Shown here piece after piece: positions 7,964-16,012 of a stretch of DNA of 64,000 nt. Position numbers and translations under genes: made by a program. The stretch covers positions 8,885 to 72,884 of the forward strand of contig JBOZRQ010000018.1 in assembly GCA_050789255.1 (NCBI GenBank), written 5' to 3'. This DNA comes from JBOZRQ01 sp050789255. Its GTDB lineage: Bacteria; Bacillota; Sulfobacillia; Symbiobacteriales; Symbiobacteriaceae. Positions within the stretch are counted from its first letter, which is position 1. The number at the start of each line of letters is the position of its first letter. The notes below the pieces were generated by a model. The model was given only the letters and a program-made list of their open reading frames with translations, ran no database searches and had not been told where the DNA came from.

Positions 7964-9165
7964 ACATTCTCGTTCTGAACTGCGGCTCGTCGTCGGTCAA
8001 GTATCAGTTCCTTGACATGACCGAGGAGAAGGTCCTGGCGATCGGCAAGGTCGAGCGCATCGGCATGGACGACGCCATTTTCGAGTACAAGGCCGGGGCC
8101 GGCGAGCACGAGGTCAAGGAGATCGCCACGATCCTCGACCACACCACCGCGATCCGTAAGGTGCTGGGCGCCCTCACCCACAAGGTGCACGGCGTGATCA
8201 AGAGCCCTGCCGAAATCGGCGCCGTCGGCCACCGCGTGGTCCACGGCGGCGAGTCCTTCAGCGCGTCTGTGCTGATCGATAACGAGGTAAAGCGGACCCT
8301 GCGGGCGCTCTTTGATCTGGCGCCCCTGCACAACCCGCCCAACCTGACCGGCATTCTGGCCGCCGAGGCCGGACTGCCCGGCGTGCCGCAGGTGGCGGTC
8401 TTCGACACTGCTTTCCATGCGACCATGCCGCGGACCTCCTTCCTGTACGCCCTGCCCTATGCGATGTACAAGCGTCATAAGGTAAGGCGCTATGGTTTTC
8501 ACGGCACCTCCCACCGGTTTGTCTCGGAGCGCTTCGCCGCACAACTGGGTAAGCCGCTGTCGGAACTAAAGCTGATCACCTGCCACCTGGGCAACGGCTC
8601 CTCCGTCTGCGCCATCCAGAACGGCAAGTCGGTGGACACCTCCATGGGCTTCACCCCGTTGGAGGGCCTGATCATGGGCACCCGCAGCGGCGACCTGGAC
8701 CCCGGCGTCATCTCCTACATCATGTCCCGGGAGGAGATCTCCATCCAGGAGATCAACTCCATGCTCAACAAGCATTCGGGCATGCGCGGTGTGTCCGGCA
8801 TCTCCGGCGATATGCGCCAGATCGAAGAGGAGATGGAGAAGGGCGACGAGCGCGCCAAGGAGACCTTCGCCATGTTTGAGTACCGCCTGCGCAAGTACAT
8901 CGGCTCCTATGCGGCGGCCATGGACGGCGTGGACGGCATCGTCTTCACCGGCGGCATCGGCGAGAACTCGCGCCTGGTGCGAGAGACGATCTGCAGGAAC
9001 CTGAGCTACCTGGGCGTCACCTTCAACCCGGACGGCAACAAGGCCAAGGGCGAGCGGCGGATCTCCGGCCCCGACTCAAAGGTTGAGGTCTGGGTGATCC
9101 CCACCAACGAGGAGCTCGTGATCGCCCGGGACACGCTGGAGATTGTAAAGGGCCAGACCAAGTAA
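7960..9165 (+). CDS. ackA: Acetate kinase
   Basis: A 401-residue ASKHA-fold kinase that converts acetyl phosphate and ADP to acetate and ATP. Family signatures are complete: MNILVLNCGSSSVKYQ at the N-terminus, HRVVHGGESFS, FDTAFHATMP, YGFHGTSHRFVSERFA, CHLGNGSSVCAI, TPLEGLIMGTRSGDLDPG, and FTGGIGENS near the C-terminus. It overlaps the upstream dehydrogenase gene by four bases rather than sitting beside pta. It ends in a strong terminator. It provides substrate-level ATP in fermentation and fits with the hydrogenase and 2-oxoacid oxidoreductase elsewhere in the window. Confidence 0.96.
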   Translation: MNILVLNCGSSSVKYQFLDMTEEKVLAIGKVERIGMDDAIFEYKAGAGEHEVKEIATILDHTTAIRKVLGALTHKVHGVIKSPAEIGAVGHRVVHGGESFSASVLIDNEVKRTLRALFDLAPLHNPPNLTGILAAEAGLPGVPQVAVFDTAFHATMPRTSFLYALPYAMYKRHKVRRYGFHGTSHRFVSERFAAQLGKPLSELKLITCHLGNGSSVCAIQNGKSVDTSMGFTPLEGLIMGTRSGDLDPGVISYIMSREEISIQEINSMLNKHSGMRGVSGISGDMRQIEEEMEKGDERAKETFAMFEYRLRKYIGSYAAAMDGVDGIVFTGGIGENSRLVRETICRNLSYLGVTFNPDGNKAKGERRISGPDSKVEVWVIPTNEELVIARDTLEIVKGQTK

Positions 9166-9173
9166 ATGAAAGC

Positions 9174-9209
9174 AGTTGAGCCGGAGCGGTCGCTCCGGCT
9201 CAACTTTTT
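9174..9209. terminator. Strong bidirectional terminator after ackA
   Basis: A 13-bp stem (GTTGAGCCGGAGC and its complement) with loop GGTC, followed by TTTTT. It serves ackA and overlaps the end of the convergent minus-strand gene. Confidence 0.9.
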
Positions 9210-9714
9210 ACTCAATGATTCCCTGCATGACGACCTGGGCCTCCTTGAGGGCATTCTTGGCCGCCTTCAGCCGCTCATCATCATCACAGCGAACCAGCAC
9301 GAGGCAGCTGTCCGGCGAGGCCCGTTCCACCTTCTTCCCCCGGCTCAGTCGCGCTCCGATGGCCTGGTCCAACAGCCAGCCAACAATCCCTCCGCCCAGG
9401 ATCCCAAGGACTCCGCCCGTGATCGGCCCCATCGGCAAGACCGAGCCGTAAACCACGCCGAGGAGTGAGAAGATGGTCGCCCCGGCGGTGGTCCCGTCCA
9501 TCAAGCTGGAGCCGTCTGAGCGGTCCATGGTATCGCCAAGGAACCCGCCCCTGTGCAGCCATGCCTGCAAGGTGCCGGGCTCCCAGGGCTGCTTTTGGCT
9601 GGTGAGGTAGCTAAACTGCAGGTCGACCGAGCCAAAGCCGGCCCGTTGCAGGCTCAGAAAGGCCCGCTTGAGATCATATGTAGAGTTCACGATGCCCACG
9701 AGCGTCTTCATCAT
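9208..9714 (-). CDS. Small glycine-zipper membrane protein, hypothetical
   Basis: A 168-residue protein with a soluble N-terminal block (KTLVGIVNSTYDLKRAF), a central glycine-rich membrane hairpin (TTAGATIFSLLGVVYGSVL and ITGGVLGILGGGIVGWLLD), and a charged C-terminal segment resembling a small alpha/beta domain (DSCLVLVRCDDDERLKAAK). I do not recognise a named family; the glycine zipper resembles general-stress membrane proteins. No Shine-Dalgarno sequence precedes the ATG pair at 9714/9711, but TATCAT lies at 9726-9721, so the message may be leaderless. It faces away from the next gene. Confidence 0.6.
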   Translation of the reverse strand: MMKTLVGIVNSTYDLKRAFLSLQRAGFGSVDLQFSYLTSQKQPWEPGTLQAWLHRGGFLGDTMDRSDGSSLMDGTTAGATIFSLLGVVYGSVLPMGPITGGVLGILGGGIVGWLLDQAIGARLSRGKKVERASPDSCLVLVRCDDDERLKAAKNALKEAQVVMQGIIE

Positions 9715-9775
9715 GGTTCTATGATAACGCCGGAGCCCGCGCGTCATACTACGAGCGTGGTCAGGGGGCGTTTGC

Positions 9776-10540
9776 ATGAATGGGTCGCAGAACTACCGTT
9801 TGATCAAGATGTCGTTGCACCCGCTGGGACTGCAGTACCTGAACCGCCGGAACCCTTGGGCAGCTGCCTGGTGGTCGGTCGCACTTCCGGGGCTGGGCCA
9901 CTTCTATAATGGCTCGTTCTTGAAGGGCTTCATTTTGATGAGTTGGGAGATCGTAGTCAACCTCCAGAGCAACCTGAACCTGGCCATCTACCACACCTTG
10001 CTCGGCAACCCGGATCTGGCCCGGGAGGTGCTGAACATCCGCTGGGCGATCCTCTATCCCCCCGTTTACATGCTGGCGATATGGGATGCCTACCGGGTCA
10101 CGGTGGAGGGGAACAAGCTGTGGGACCTGGAACGCTTGCAGCAACACCGGTACTTCGACTACCACACCATGACCTTCTACGGCCAAAACATGCTGGTCCG
10201 CCGCAACCCCTGGGTCGCCGCCTTCTGGGCCGCCGCCCTCGGGGGCGCGGGGCACTTTCACAACATGCAGCTGGTCAAGGGGATCATGCTCATGAGCTGG
10301 CATCTGGCCATCTGGCTAAACTCCGGCATGAGCAAGGCCGTCTTTTACACGTTGATCGGCCGCACGGACCTGATTGCAGAAGTGATCAACTACCAGTGGC
10401 TCCTCTTCTGGCCGAGCGTTCATATGTTCAACGTGTGGAACGCCTGGGTCGACTGCATCGGGCTAAACAACCTCTATGACGAGGCGGAGCTGCACTGGTT
10501 TCGATTGCAGCTAGGAAAACTAAAGGGGCCGCCACAATAG
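9776..10540 (+). CDS. Internally duplicated membrane protein, hypothetical
   Basis: A 254-residue protein made of two related ~85-residue halves. Each starts RRNPW, then AAxW-xxALxGxGHFxN, KGxxLMSW, and ends W/YP-V-M--xWDA/NAW. The motif G-GHFYNG--LKG resembles the TM2-type hairpin of small integral membrane proteins. Each half has two to three hydrophobic segments. The function is unknown. AGGGGG lies seven bases ahead of the ATG. The stop codon sits inside the loop of the downstream terminator hairpin. Confidence 0.65.
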   Translation: MNGSQNYRLIKMSLHPLGLQYLNRRNPWAAAWWSVALPGLGHFYNGSFLKGFILMSWEIVVNLQSNLNLAIYHTLLGNPDLAREVLNIRWAILYPPVYMLAIWDAYRVTVEGNKLWDLERLQQHRYFDYHTMTFYGQNMLVRRNPWVAAFWAAALGGAGHFHNMQLVKGIMLMSWHLAIWLNSGMSKAVFYTLIGRTDLIAEVINYQWLLFWPSVHMFNVWNAWVDCIGLNNLYDEAELHWFRLQLGKLKGPPQ

Positions 10541-10556
10541 ATGGCGGCCCCTCTCC
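10525..10556. terminator. Terminator overlapping the stop codon
   Basis: GGGGCCGCCA and TGGCGGCCCC form a perfect 10-bp stem whose loop contains the TAG of the duplicated membrane protein gene. It also lies at the end of the convergent ArsR gene. Confidence 0.75.
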
Positions 10557-10873
10557 TATTCCTTCCCTTCCGCATACTCAGCGAATGCCTGCAAAGTGGT
10601 CTCCCACATGGCGCTCACGGATTCCACGTAGGTGCGCAGTTCGCCGACACCCTGGGACGACAGGTGGTAGACGTGCTCCCGGCCCCTCTTGTCGAGCTCG
10701 ACCAGCCCGGCCTCCCGGAGAACCCGGAGGTGCTTGGAGACCGCTGGCTGGCTCATTGGAATCCCCTCGCAGAGCGCAACCACGGGCTGGGGCCGACGGC
10801 CGATGCGCCGCAGCAACTCCCGACGGGTGGGGTCCGCCAGAGCGGCGAAAGCCAGGTCCAGGCTCTGCGTCAC
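10556..10873 (-). CDS. ArsR-family transcriptional regulator
   Basis: A 105-residue winged-helix repressor. The core is FAALADPTRRELLRRIGRRP, then the recognition helix region MSQPAVSKHLRVLREAGLVE and the wing DKRGREHVYHL. No metal-binding ELCVCDL motif is visible, so it is more likely of the SdpR/AHSA1-linked type than an arsenic sensor. The GTG at 10873 starts four bases after the stop of the AHSA1 gene and has AGCAGGG upstream. The pair forms one minus-strand operon, with a palindrome in its promoter as the likely autoregulatory site. Confidence 0.85.
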   Translation of the reverse strand: MTQSLDLAFAALADPTRRELLRRIGRRPQPVVALCEGIPMSQPAVSKHLRVLREAGLVELDKRGREHVYHLSSQGVGELRTYVESVSAMWETTLQAFAEYAEGKE

Positions 10874-10877
10874 AGCA

Positions 10878-11306
10878 TCAACCCTGCTGGAAATTGGCAA
10901 AGAGACTGAGGAGGAATCCCCAACCCTGGTTGTAGTGAGCGGCCTCCTGGCTCGGAACCCCAGCGGCTTCCCAGTCCTTGTGCTCCAATTCCACCAGCGT
11001 GCCCTCGGGCACAGGGATGAACTTGACATCCACCACAGTGAAACCATTCCAGTTCGGCTGCTTCCAGGTGAAACTCACGCGGTTGGGAGCTTCAAACAGC
11101 GTAACGGTGCCGATGGTGAACTCATTCCCATCCGTGAACCGCTCGTAGAACCGCCCGCCCACATGGCACTCGAAATGGATCTCCTTGGCGCGCTCACCCC
11201 CGAACGAGAACTGCTTGAGGGGCCACCAACGGCCAAAATCGGCCGTGAAGGCGGCAAAGGTGGTCTCCACAGGGCGCCGAACCGTGATTGACTGTCGGAT
11301 ATTCGT
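10878..11306 (-). CDS. AHSA1/SRPBCC-domain protein, apparent ACG start
   Basis: A ~142-residue START-like (SRPBCC, AHSA1 type) protein. Recognisable features are SITVRRPVETTFAAFTADFG, WWPLKQFS, GGRFYERFTDG, PNRVSFTWKQP and the C-terminal YNQGWGFLLSLFANF. Such proteins bind hydrophobic ligands and are often paired with an ArsR regulator, as here. An in-frame TTG at 11342 overlaps the predicted -10 element, so it cannot be the start. The only ribosome binding site inside the message is GGAGGAG (11319-11313), placed six bases from ACG at 11306. I therefore mark ACG as the start; a mutated ATG or a sequencing error is the alternative. Confidence 0.75.
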   Translation of the reverse strand, partial: TNIRQSITVRRPVETTFAAFTADFGRWWPLKQFSFGGERAKEIHFECHVGGRFYERFTDGNEFTIGTVTLFEAPNRVSFTWKQPNWNGFTVVDVKFIPVPEGTLVELEHKDWEAAGVPSQEAAHYNQGWGFLLSLFANFQQG

Positions 11307-11341
11307 GATGATCTCCTCCGTTAGCTGGATGCGTTGCTCCA

Positions 11342-11369
11342 ATTATAACCGATCGGTTATGAATTGCAA
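11342..11369 (-). promoter_or_regulatory. Promoter with overlapping 16-bp palindromic operator
   Basis: On the minus strand TTGCAA (11369-11364) and TATAAT (11347-11342) are 16 bases apart. The perfect palindrome ATAACCGATCGGTTAT (11345-11360) covers the spacer and most of the -10 box. This is what an autorepressing ArsR operator would look like. Confidence 0.7.
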
Positions 11370-11373
11370 GGAC

Positions 11374-11406
11374 CAAAAAAGCAGGGCGGTGCATGCACCA
11401 CCCTGC
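11374..11406 (-). terminator. Terminator after dacF
   Basis: On the minus strand AGCAGGG-GGTGC pairs with GCACC-CCCTGC, followed by TTTTTTGG, 18 bases past the DacF stop. Confidence 0.85.
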
Positions 11407-11423
11407 TAACTTCTGAGCCGCTC

Positions 11424-12677
11424 TTACTTCTTCTTCGAGAACCAGCCGGAGACGGTCAGGCGGATCGAGTCCCACAGCCGCTTGAAGATGCCGCCCTGAC
11501 CCACATCGTTCGCAGCGACGAGGGGTACTCGGGCGATCTCCTTGCCGTCGGCGGCGTAGACCAGTTCGCCCAGCTTGGCGCCCTTCTTGACCGGAGCCGT
11601 GACGGAAGCCTCCTGGTGGACGGTGCGGGTCAGCTTGGTCTCCAGACCGCGGGCCACCGTGAGGACCAGGGGCTGTTCGGGCTCCAGGGCCACCTCGTTG
11701 GCGGCGCCCTTCCAGACGCGCACCGGGTCTACGGTGCCCAGGGGCGGCTTGACGGTGGTGAAGTTCTGGAAGCCCCAGTTGAGCAGGGCAGCAGCGGCCG
11801 CTTCACGACGGGCGGACCCGTCGCTGGTGTTCACGCCGGGCACGCCCATAACGACGCCAATCAGCCGCATATCGCCGCGCTTGGCGGTGACGGTAATGTT
11901 GTAGCCGGCCTCGTCGATAAAGCCGGTCTTCAGGCCGTCGACGCCCTCCATGGTCCAGAGCAGGCCGTTGCGGTTATCCTGCTCGATGGGCTTATGTGTC
12001 GCCTGGGACTTACCCGCCTTCTCCTCGGGGGAGAGGTTCTCCCACTGCGGGTAGGCGAAACTCTTGACCGAGTGCAGCTCGGCGAGCGACTCGGGGTGTT
12101 GCTGCAGGTAGAAGCGAGCGAAGGTGGCGAAATCGCGGGCGTTGACGCTGCTCTTCGGGCTGAGTCCCGAGGGGTCAGCAAAGTACAGCTTCAGCCCCAG
12201 GGCATCGGCCTCCTTGTTCATCTGGGCCACGAAGGCGTCCACCGTGCCGGCCATGTGCTGGGCCAGGGCGGTCGCCGCATCGTTTCCGGAAGGAACAGCA
12301 ATACCGCGCATGACCTCGGCGACGGTTACCTTCTGACCGGGCGCCAGGAACATAAGCGAAGAGCCAGGAAACTTCGCAGCCCAGGCGTCGGTCGTGACGT
12401 TGACCAGGTCGGTGGGCTTCATGGTGCCCTCGGCGATCTTCTTGTAGGCAAGGTGTAGGGTCATCAGCTTGGTCATGGAGGCAGGCGGAATCGGCTCGGT
12501 CGGGTTCTTTTCATACAGGACTTGTCCGGTGGCAAAATCGATCAGCACCGCAGACTTGCCTTCGATCTCGAGCGGCGGCGCGGCCGCAGCGGAACCGGGG
12601 AGCACGGAGAGCGTAAGCAGGCAGAGCATAAGCGTAAACAGAGCGACATACCGTAGTTTCTTCACGTGGGAGCGCAC
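11424..12677 (-). CDS. D-alanyl-D-alanine carboxypeptidase (DacF/PBP5-like)
   Basis: A 417-residue secreted serine peptidase (S11) that trims the terminal D-Ala from peptidoglycan pentapeptides. The signal peptide covers residues ~1-32. The penicillin-binding motifs are present: SMTK (SxxK) near residue 67, SGN near 130, and KTG near 240. A C-terminal PBP5-type beta domain (residues ~300-390) and a short amphipathic or basic tail (FKRLWDSIRLTVSGWFSKKK) for membrane anchoring follow. The GTG start has AGGAGG seven bases upstream. DacF-type enzymes often act in spore cortex formation. Confidence 0.93.
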   Translation of the reverse strand: MRSHVKKLRYVALFTLMLCLLTLSVLPGSAAAAPPLEIEGKSAVLIDFATGQVLYEKNPTEPIPPASMTKLMTLHLAYKKIAEGTMKPTDLVNVTTDAWAAKFPGSSLMFLAPGQKVTVAEVMRGIAVPSGNDAATALAQHMAGTVDAFVAQMNKEADALGLKLYFADPSGLSPKSSVNARDFATFARFYLQQHPESLAELHSVKSFAYPQWENLSPEEKAGKSQATHKPIEQDNRNGLLWTMEGVDGLKTGFIDEAGYNITVTAKRGDMRLIGVVMGVPGVNTSDGSARREAAAAALLNWGFQNFTTVKPPLGTVDPVRVWKGAANEVALEPEQPLVLTVARGLETKLTRTVHQEASVTAPVKKGAKLGELVYAADGKEIARVPLVAANDVGQGGIFKRLWDSIRLTVSGWFSKKK

Positions 12678-12695
12678 GTTCCGACCTCCTATTGT

Positions 12696-13349
12696 TTATG
12701 TGGGCGGAGTTTGATTAACGTAGTCGGGCAGGGTACGCAGAATTCCGGGGCCCAGGGTCGAGATGGCCGCGGCGATCACCTCACGGTCGACGCCGAGCTC
12801 TAGCAGACGCCGGCGCAGGGCAGCGCCGGCCTGGGTCATGGCCTCCACCACGGACTGATGGACCGCCATTGCTTTGGACTCCTCGCCGCGCAGAACGGTT
12901 CCGAGCCCATCCAGCAAACCGCCCAGAAGTTCGGCCTCGCGCTCGTCCACCCGATCGATCACCACGACGGCAGTGGCGCCGCGCTCCAGCTCGGTGGGGT
13001 GGCCGATGATTTTGACCGCGGCGATGCGCTGGCGGGGAAACTGGGCCGACAGGTCGGAGGTCGGCAGGTCGAGCGCCAGGTTGGCCAGAATCGCTCCGGG
13101 CTCCAGGTGTGGCACGGCGTCGTGAATCACATGCGGCACCGCAGAGGCGGGCACCGCTAGAAAGACTACCCGGCACCCGCGCACGGCGCTGATCTGGTCG
13201 GAGGCCAGGCCGCCCACCTCGTCGGCCAGCGCGGCCGCCGAGGATTTCCGGGTACCGATGATCACCTTGCGGCACGCGCCCGGCAGCCGGTTTGCCAAAA
13301 CCGCCGCAACGCGATCCACGCCGATGATCGCCACCTTACATGCTACCAC
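12696..13349 (-). CDS. ProC/ComER-like NAD(P)-binding protein
   Basis: A 217-residue Rossmann-fold protein beginning KVAIIGVDRVAAVLANRL, followed by VIIGTRKSSAA, VVFLAVPASAVPHV and a C-terminal helical region like that of pyrroline-5-carboxylate reductases (VVEAMTQAGAALRRRLLELG). It is shorter than ProC, and its glycine motif (GVDRVA instead of GxGxMA) is degenerate. It resembles the ComER late-competence group, whose substrate is not known. The GTG at 13349 is chosen for GGGAGG seven bases upstream. It lies between phnC and dacF on the same strand. Confidence 0.65.
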   Translation of the reverse strand: MVACKVAIIGVDRVAAVLANRLPGACRKVIIGTRKSSAAALADEVGGLASDQISAVRGCRVVFLAVPASAVPHVIHDAVPHLEPGAILANLALDLPTSDLSAQFPRQRIAAVKIIGHPTELERGATAVVVIDRVDEREAELLGGLLDGLGTVLRGEESKAMAVHQSVVEAMTQAGAALRRRLLELGVDREVIAAAISTLGPGILRTLPDYVNQTPPT

Positions 13350-13441
13350 ATGAACGCCTCCCTTGACCGCACCTGGAGAAAAATGAAAGGATGAGCCACT
13401 GTTTAGTGTGCCCATCCCGCGGCCCGTGCAGTCGCAAAAGG

Positions 13442-14176
13442 TCATTGATAGATCGACCGCAGCACGTCATCGGTGACGCCTGACATTGGCCCGTCGAAAA
13501 CCACGCGGCCGCGGCTGACTGCGACCGCACGCTGGCAGTATTCCTTGGCCAGCGTTACATCGTGAAGGCTAAGGACGGTGGTGAGCCCCTGTTCCCGGGA
13601 CAGCTCGGTAATCAGCTGCATGATGCTGCGGGCGGTGACGGGGTCCAAGCTGGCGACGGGTTCGTCCCCCAGGAGAACCTGCGGGCGCTGCATCATCGCC
13701 CGGGCGATCGCCACCCGCTGGCGCTGTCCGCCCGAGAGCTCCCGGGCCAGCGAGCGATCCATGGCGCCCAGGCCGACCCGGTCCAACAGGCGCCGAGCCT
13801 CGGCGAGGTCGCCTGGCTGCCACAACTTAAGCACGTTGCGCCAGAAGGGGTAGGCGCCGAAACGCCCGCTGATCACGTTGGTTCCGACCGCGAGCCGGTC
13901 GATCAGGTGGAACTCCTGAAAGATCATGGCCACCTTGCGCCGGGCGAGCTGAAGGGCGCCGCCCTCCAGCCCGGTGATCGCCTCTCCGTCAACGGTGATC
14001 CGGCCGGCGTCGGGCCTGACCAGGCCGTTGATGGTGCGCAGCAGGGTCGATTTGCCGGCGCCGCTGGGCCCCAGCAGGGCCACAAGCTCGCCGCGCTCGA
14101 TGCGCAGGCTGGCGCCCTGCAGGGCCGGGGGGTCGCCGGGGCGATAGGTTTTGCTGACGTTCTCCAGGACCAGCAT
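13442..14176 (-). CDS. phnC: Phosphonate-type ABC transporter ATP-binding protein
   Basis: A 244-residue ABC ATPase. Walker A is GPSGAGKST, the Q-loop FQEFHLIDRL, the signature LSGGQRQRVAIARA, Walker B VLLGDEPVASLDP and the H-loop LSLHDVTLA. The Q-loop context and the paired PhnD/PhnE proteins identify it as the phosphonate/phosphite class. It starts one base after the phnE stop, so it is tightly coupled. No C-P lyase or phosphonatase genes are in the window, so the substrate (phosphonate, phosphite or phosphate ester) is undetermined. Confidence 0.92.
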   Translation of the reverse strand: MLVLENVSKTYRPGDPPALQGASLRIERGELVALLGPSGAGKSTLLRTINGLVRPDAGRITVDGEAITGLEGGALQLARRKVAMIFQEFHLIDRLAVGTNVISGRFGAYPFWRNVLKLWQPGDLAEARRLLDRVGLGAMDRSLARELSGGQRQRVAIARAMMQRPQVLLGDEPVASLDPVTARSIMQLITELSREQGLTTVLSLHDVTLAKEYCQRAVAVSRGRVVFDGPMSGVTDDVLRSIYQ

Positions 14177-14177
14177 G

Positions 14178-14936
14178 CTAGCTCACCTGCTTTCGGACGA
14201 GGGCGCCCAGGCCGTCGGCGAGGATCACCAGCGCCAGGATGCCCAGGATGTCCACCGACATGGCGTTGTAGAGGTACAGCGACCGGTGGTGCATCAAGAG
14301 TGTGCCGATGCCGCCGGCGTTGACGATGCCCAGCAGCGTCGCCGTGCGGATGTTGCACTCGAAGCGGAAGAAGCTGTGGCTCAGGATGGACGGCATGGCC
14401 CAGGGCAGGATGCCGTACCACACGGCCGTGGCGCGCCCGGTGCCGGTGGAGAGCATCGCCTCCTGCGGCCCGACGGGCGCATCCTCATAGACCTCTCCGA
14501 TCAGCTTGGTCAGGATGCCCACGTTGTGGGCGGTCAGCGCCAAAACGCCCGCCCCGTTGCCAAAGTCCAGGAGCAATACGAAGATCAGGGCCCAGATGAT
14601 TTCGGGAATGGAACGGAGAAAGGCCATAAGGGCCCGGACACCATGCCCCAGCCAGGGCGCCCCGATGTTGCGTGCTGTGATGAAGCTGAGCGGGAAGGCC
14701 AGCAGAAAGGCGAAGAAGGTGCCCAGAAAGGCGATGGCCACCGTTTCGGCCATGCCCCAGAGCACCTTGTTCAGTACACGCCAGTCCGGCGGGAACATCC
14801 CCCGGATGAACTCCCAGGCGTGCTCCGGGGTCAGGTTCTCCAGGTTGAACCCGGTGATCCAGACCGAAGCCACCACAGCGACAGCCAGGAGCGACCACAG
14901 GGCGGGGCCCCGGGTCCGGTCGTTCAGACGCTTCAC
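14178..14936 (-). CDS. phnE: Phosphonate-type ABC transporter permease
   Basis: A 252-residue inner-membrane permease. It has about six membrane segments, and the EAA-like loop is GILPWAMPSILSHSFFRFE. The PhnE-typical segments ALMAFLRSIPEIIWALIFV and NVGILTKLIGEVYEDAP are present. The start is GTG at 14936, eight bases after GGAGG. It sits between phnD and phnC in the expected D-E-C order. Confidence 0.9.
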   Translation of the reverse strand: MKRLNDRTRGPALWSLLAVAVVASVWITGFNLENLTPEHAWEFIRGMFPPDWRVLNKVLWGMAETVAIAFLGTFFAFLLAFPLSFITARNIGAPWLGHGVRALMAFLRSIPEIIWALIFVLLLDFGNGAGVLALTAHNVGILTKLIGEVYEDAPVGPQEAMLSTGTGRATAVWYGILPWAMPSILSHSFFRFECNIRTATLLGIVNAGGIGTLLMHHRSLYLYNAMSVDILGILALVILADGLGALVRKQVS

Positions 14937-14960
14937 GGGGCCCACCTCCCTCTCTGGTTG

Positions 14961-15875
14961 CTACTTCTTGAACTGGTAGCCCTTCAGGTCGATGCCCAGG
15001 GCGGCGGCGGCGTCGCGGACGGGGCCGTACTTGGCGTCATCCGCCACGACGAAGCCGTCGGCGCCGAAGGGCTCCAGGGCGTCCTTGTCGGTGATCTTCA
15101 GGAAGGCGTCCTGCAGCTTTTTGACCACGGCGGGGTCCATATCCTTGCGGTGGGCCCAGGGGTACTGGTAGAGCTCCATCGACTTCCAGACCACGCGCAC
15201 CTTGTCGTAGTCCTCGGGGAACTTGGTCTTGAGGCTGCCCTCGAAGATGGCGCTGTCTAGGAAGCCAATGTCAGCTTTGTCGGCGACGACGGTCTTCAGC
15301 ACGGCGTCGTGGGCGCCGGTGAACTCCAACTTGACATCCTTCTCACGGTCCAGGCCGGCGTTCTTGAGGGCCAGCTGAGGAATCTGCGAGCTAGAGGTCG
15401 AGGAGGGGTCGCCCAGGGCGATCTTCTTGCCCTTCAGGGTGGCGATACCCTTGTCGTCCAGCGTCTGGATCGGCGAGTCCTTCTTGACGATGGCGTAGCT
15501 GTAGTAGTACGGCTTGCCCTTGATGTTCATGGTGATGAAGGCCTGGGCGCCGCTCTGGGCGTTGGCGACGACGTAAGTAAAGGGGCCGAAGTAGGCGACG
15601 TCGGTCTTGCCGAAGCGCATCGCCTCCACCACGGCGGCGTAGTCGGCGGGGATGCGCATCTCGATCTTGTAGCCGGTCTCCTTGGAGAGCAGGTCGCCCA
15701 GCTTGTTAATCTGGTCCTGGAACTTCTCGCTCTTCTGGGTCGGGATCACGTCGAACTTGATTACCTGCTGCTCGGCCTTGGGCGTGTCGGTGGTCGGAGC
15801 CTTGGTCCCGCCACAGCCAGCAATCACGGCAGCGGCCGTCGTCAGGGAGAGTGCGATTGAAAACGCACGGCGCAT
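14961..15875 (-). CDS. phnD: Phosphonate-type ABC substrate-binding lipoprotein
   Basis: A 304-residue periplasmic-binding-type lipoprotein. The signal peptide ends in lipobox VIAGC, followed by a Thr/Pro-rich linker. The mature domain shows the PhnD features DVIPTQKSEKFQDQINKLGD, KTDVAYFGPFTYV and GDPSSTSSSQIPQLAL, the last being the helix that binds the phosphonate oxyanion. The ATG at 15875 is chosen because AGGAGG lies nine bases upstream. It is the first gene of phnDEC. Confidence 0.9.
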   Translation of the reverse strand: MRRAFSIALSLTTAAAVIAGCGGTKAPTTDTPKAEQQVIKFDVIPTQKSEKFQDQINKLGDLLSKETGYKIEMRIPADYAAVVEAMRFGKTDVAYFGPFTYVVANAQSGAQAFITMNIKGKPYYYSYAIVKKDSPIQTLDDKGIATLKGKKIALGDPSSTSSSQIPQLALKNAGLDREKDVKLEFTGAHDAVLKTVVADKADIGFLDSAIFEGSLKTKFPEDYDKVRVVWKSMELYQYPWAHRKDMDPAVVKKLQDAFLKITDKDALEPFGADGFVVADDAKYGPVRDAAAALGIDLKGYQFKK

Positions 15876-15972
15876 ATGGTTCATCCTCCTAAAAAGCACA
15901 AATACCAAGCTAGTATGATAAACGCTCGGTTATGCCAGAACAACAGTCTGTTTATCTGTAGACCAAGTGGAT

Positions 15973-16000
15973 GCGCCCCCCCTCTTTCGGGTGGGGGCGC
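15973..16000 (-). terminator. Hairpin after bshC
   Basis: GCGCCCCC and GGGGGCGC arms enclose a 12-base loop, 12 bases past the bshC stop. There is no T-tract, so it may stabilise or terminate with help from Rho. Confidence 0.45.
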
Positions 16001-16012
16001 GTGGGCGGTGCG

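Noticed and set aside
11340..11342. TTG at 11342 as the AHSA1 start
   Set aside because: It overlaps the predicted -10 element and lies upstream of the likely transcription start; it has no ribosome binding site.
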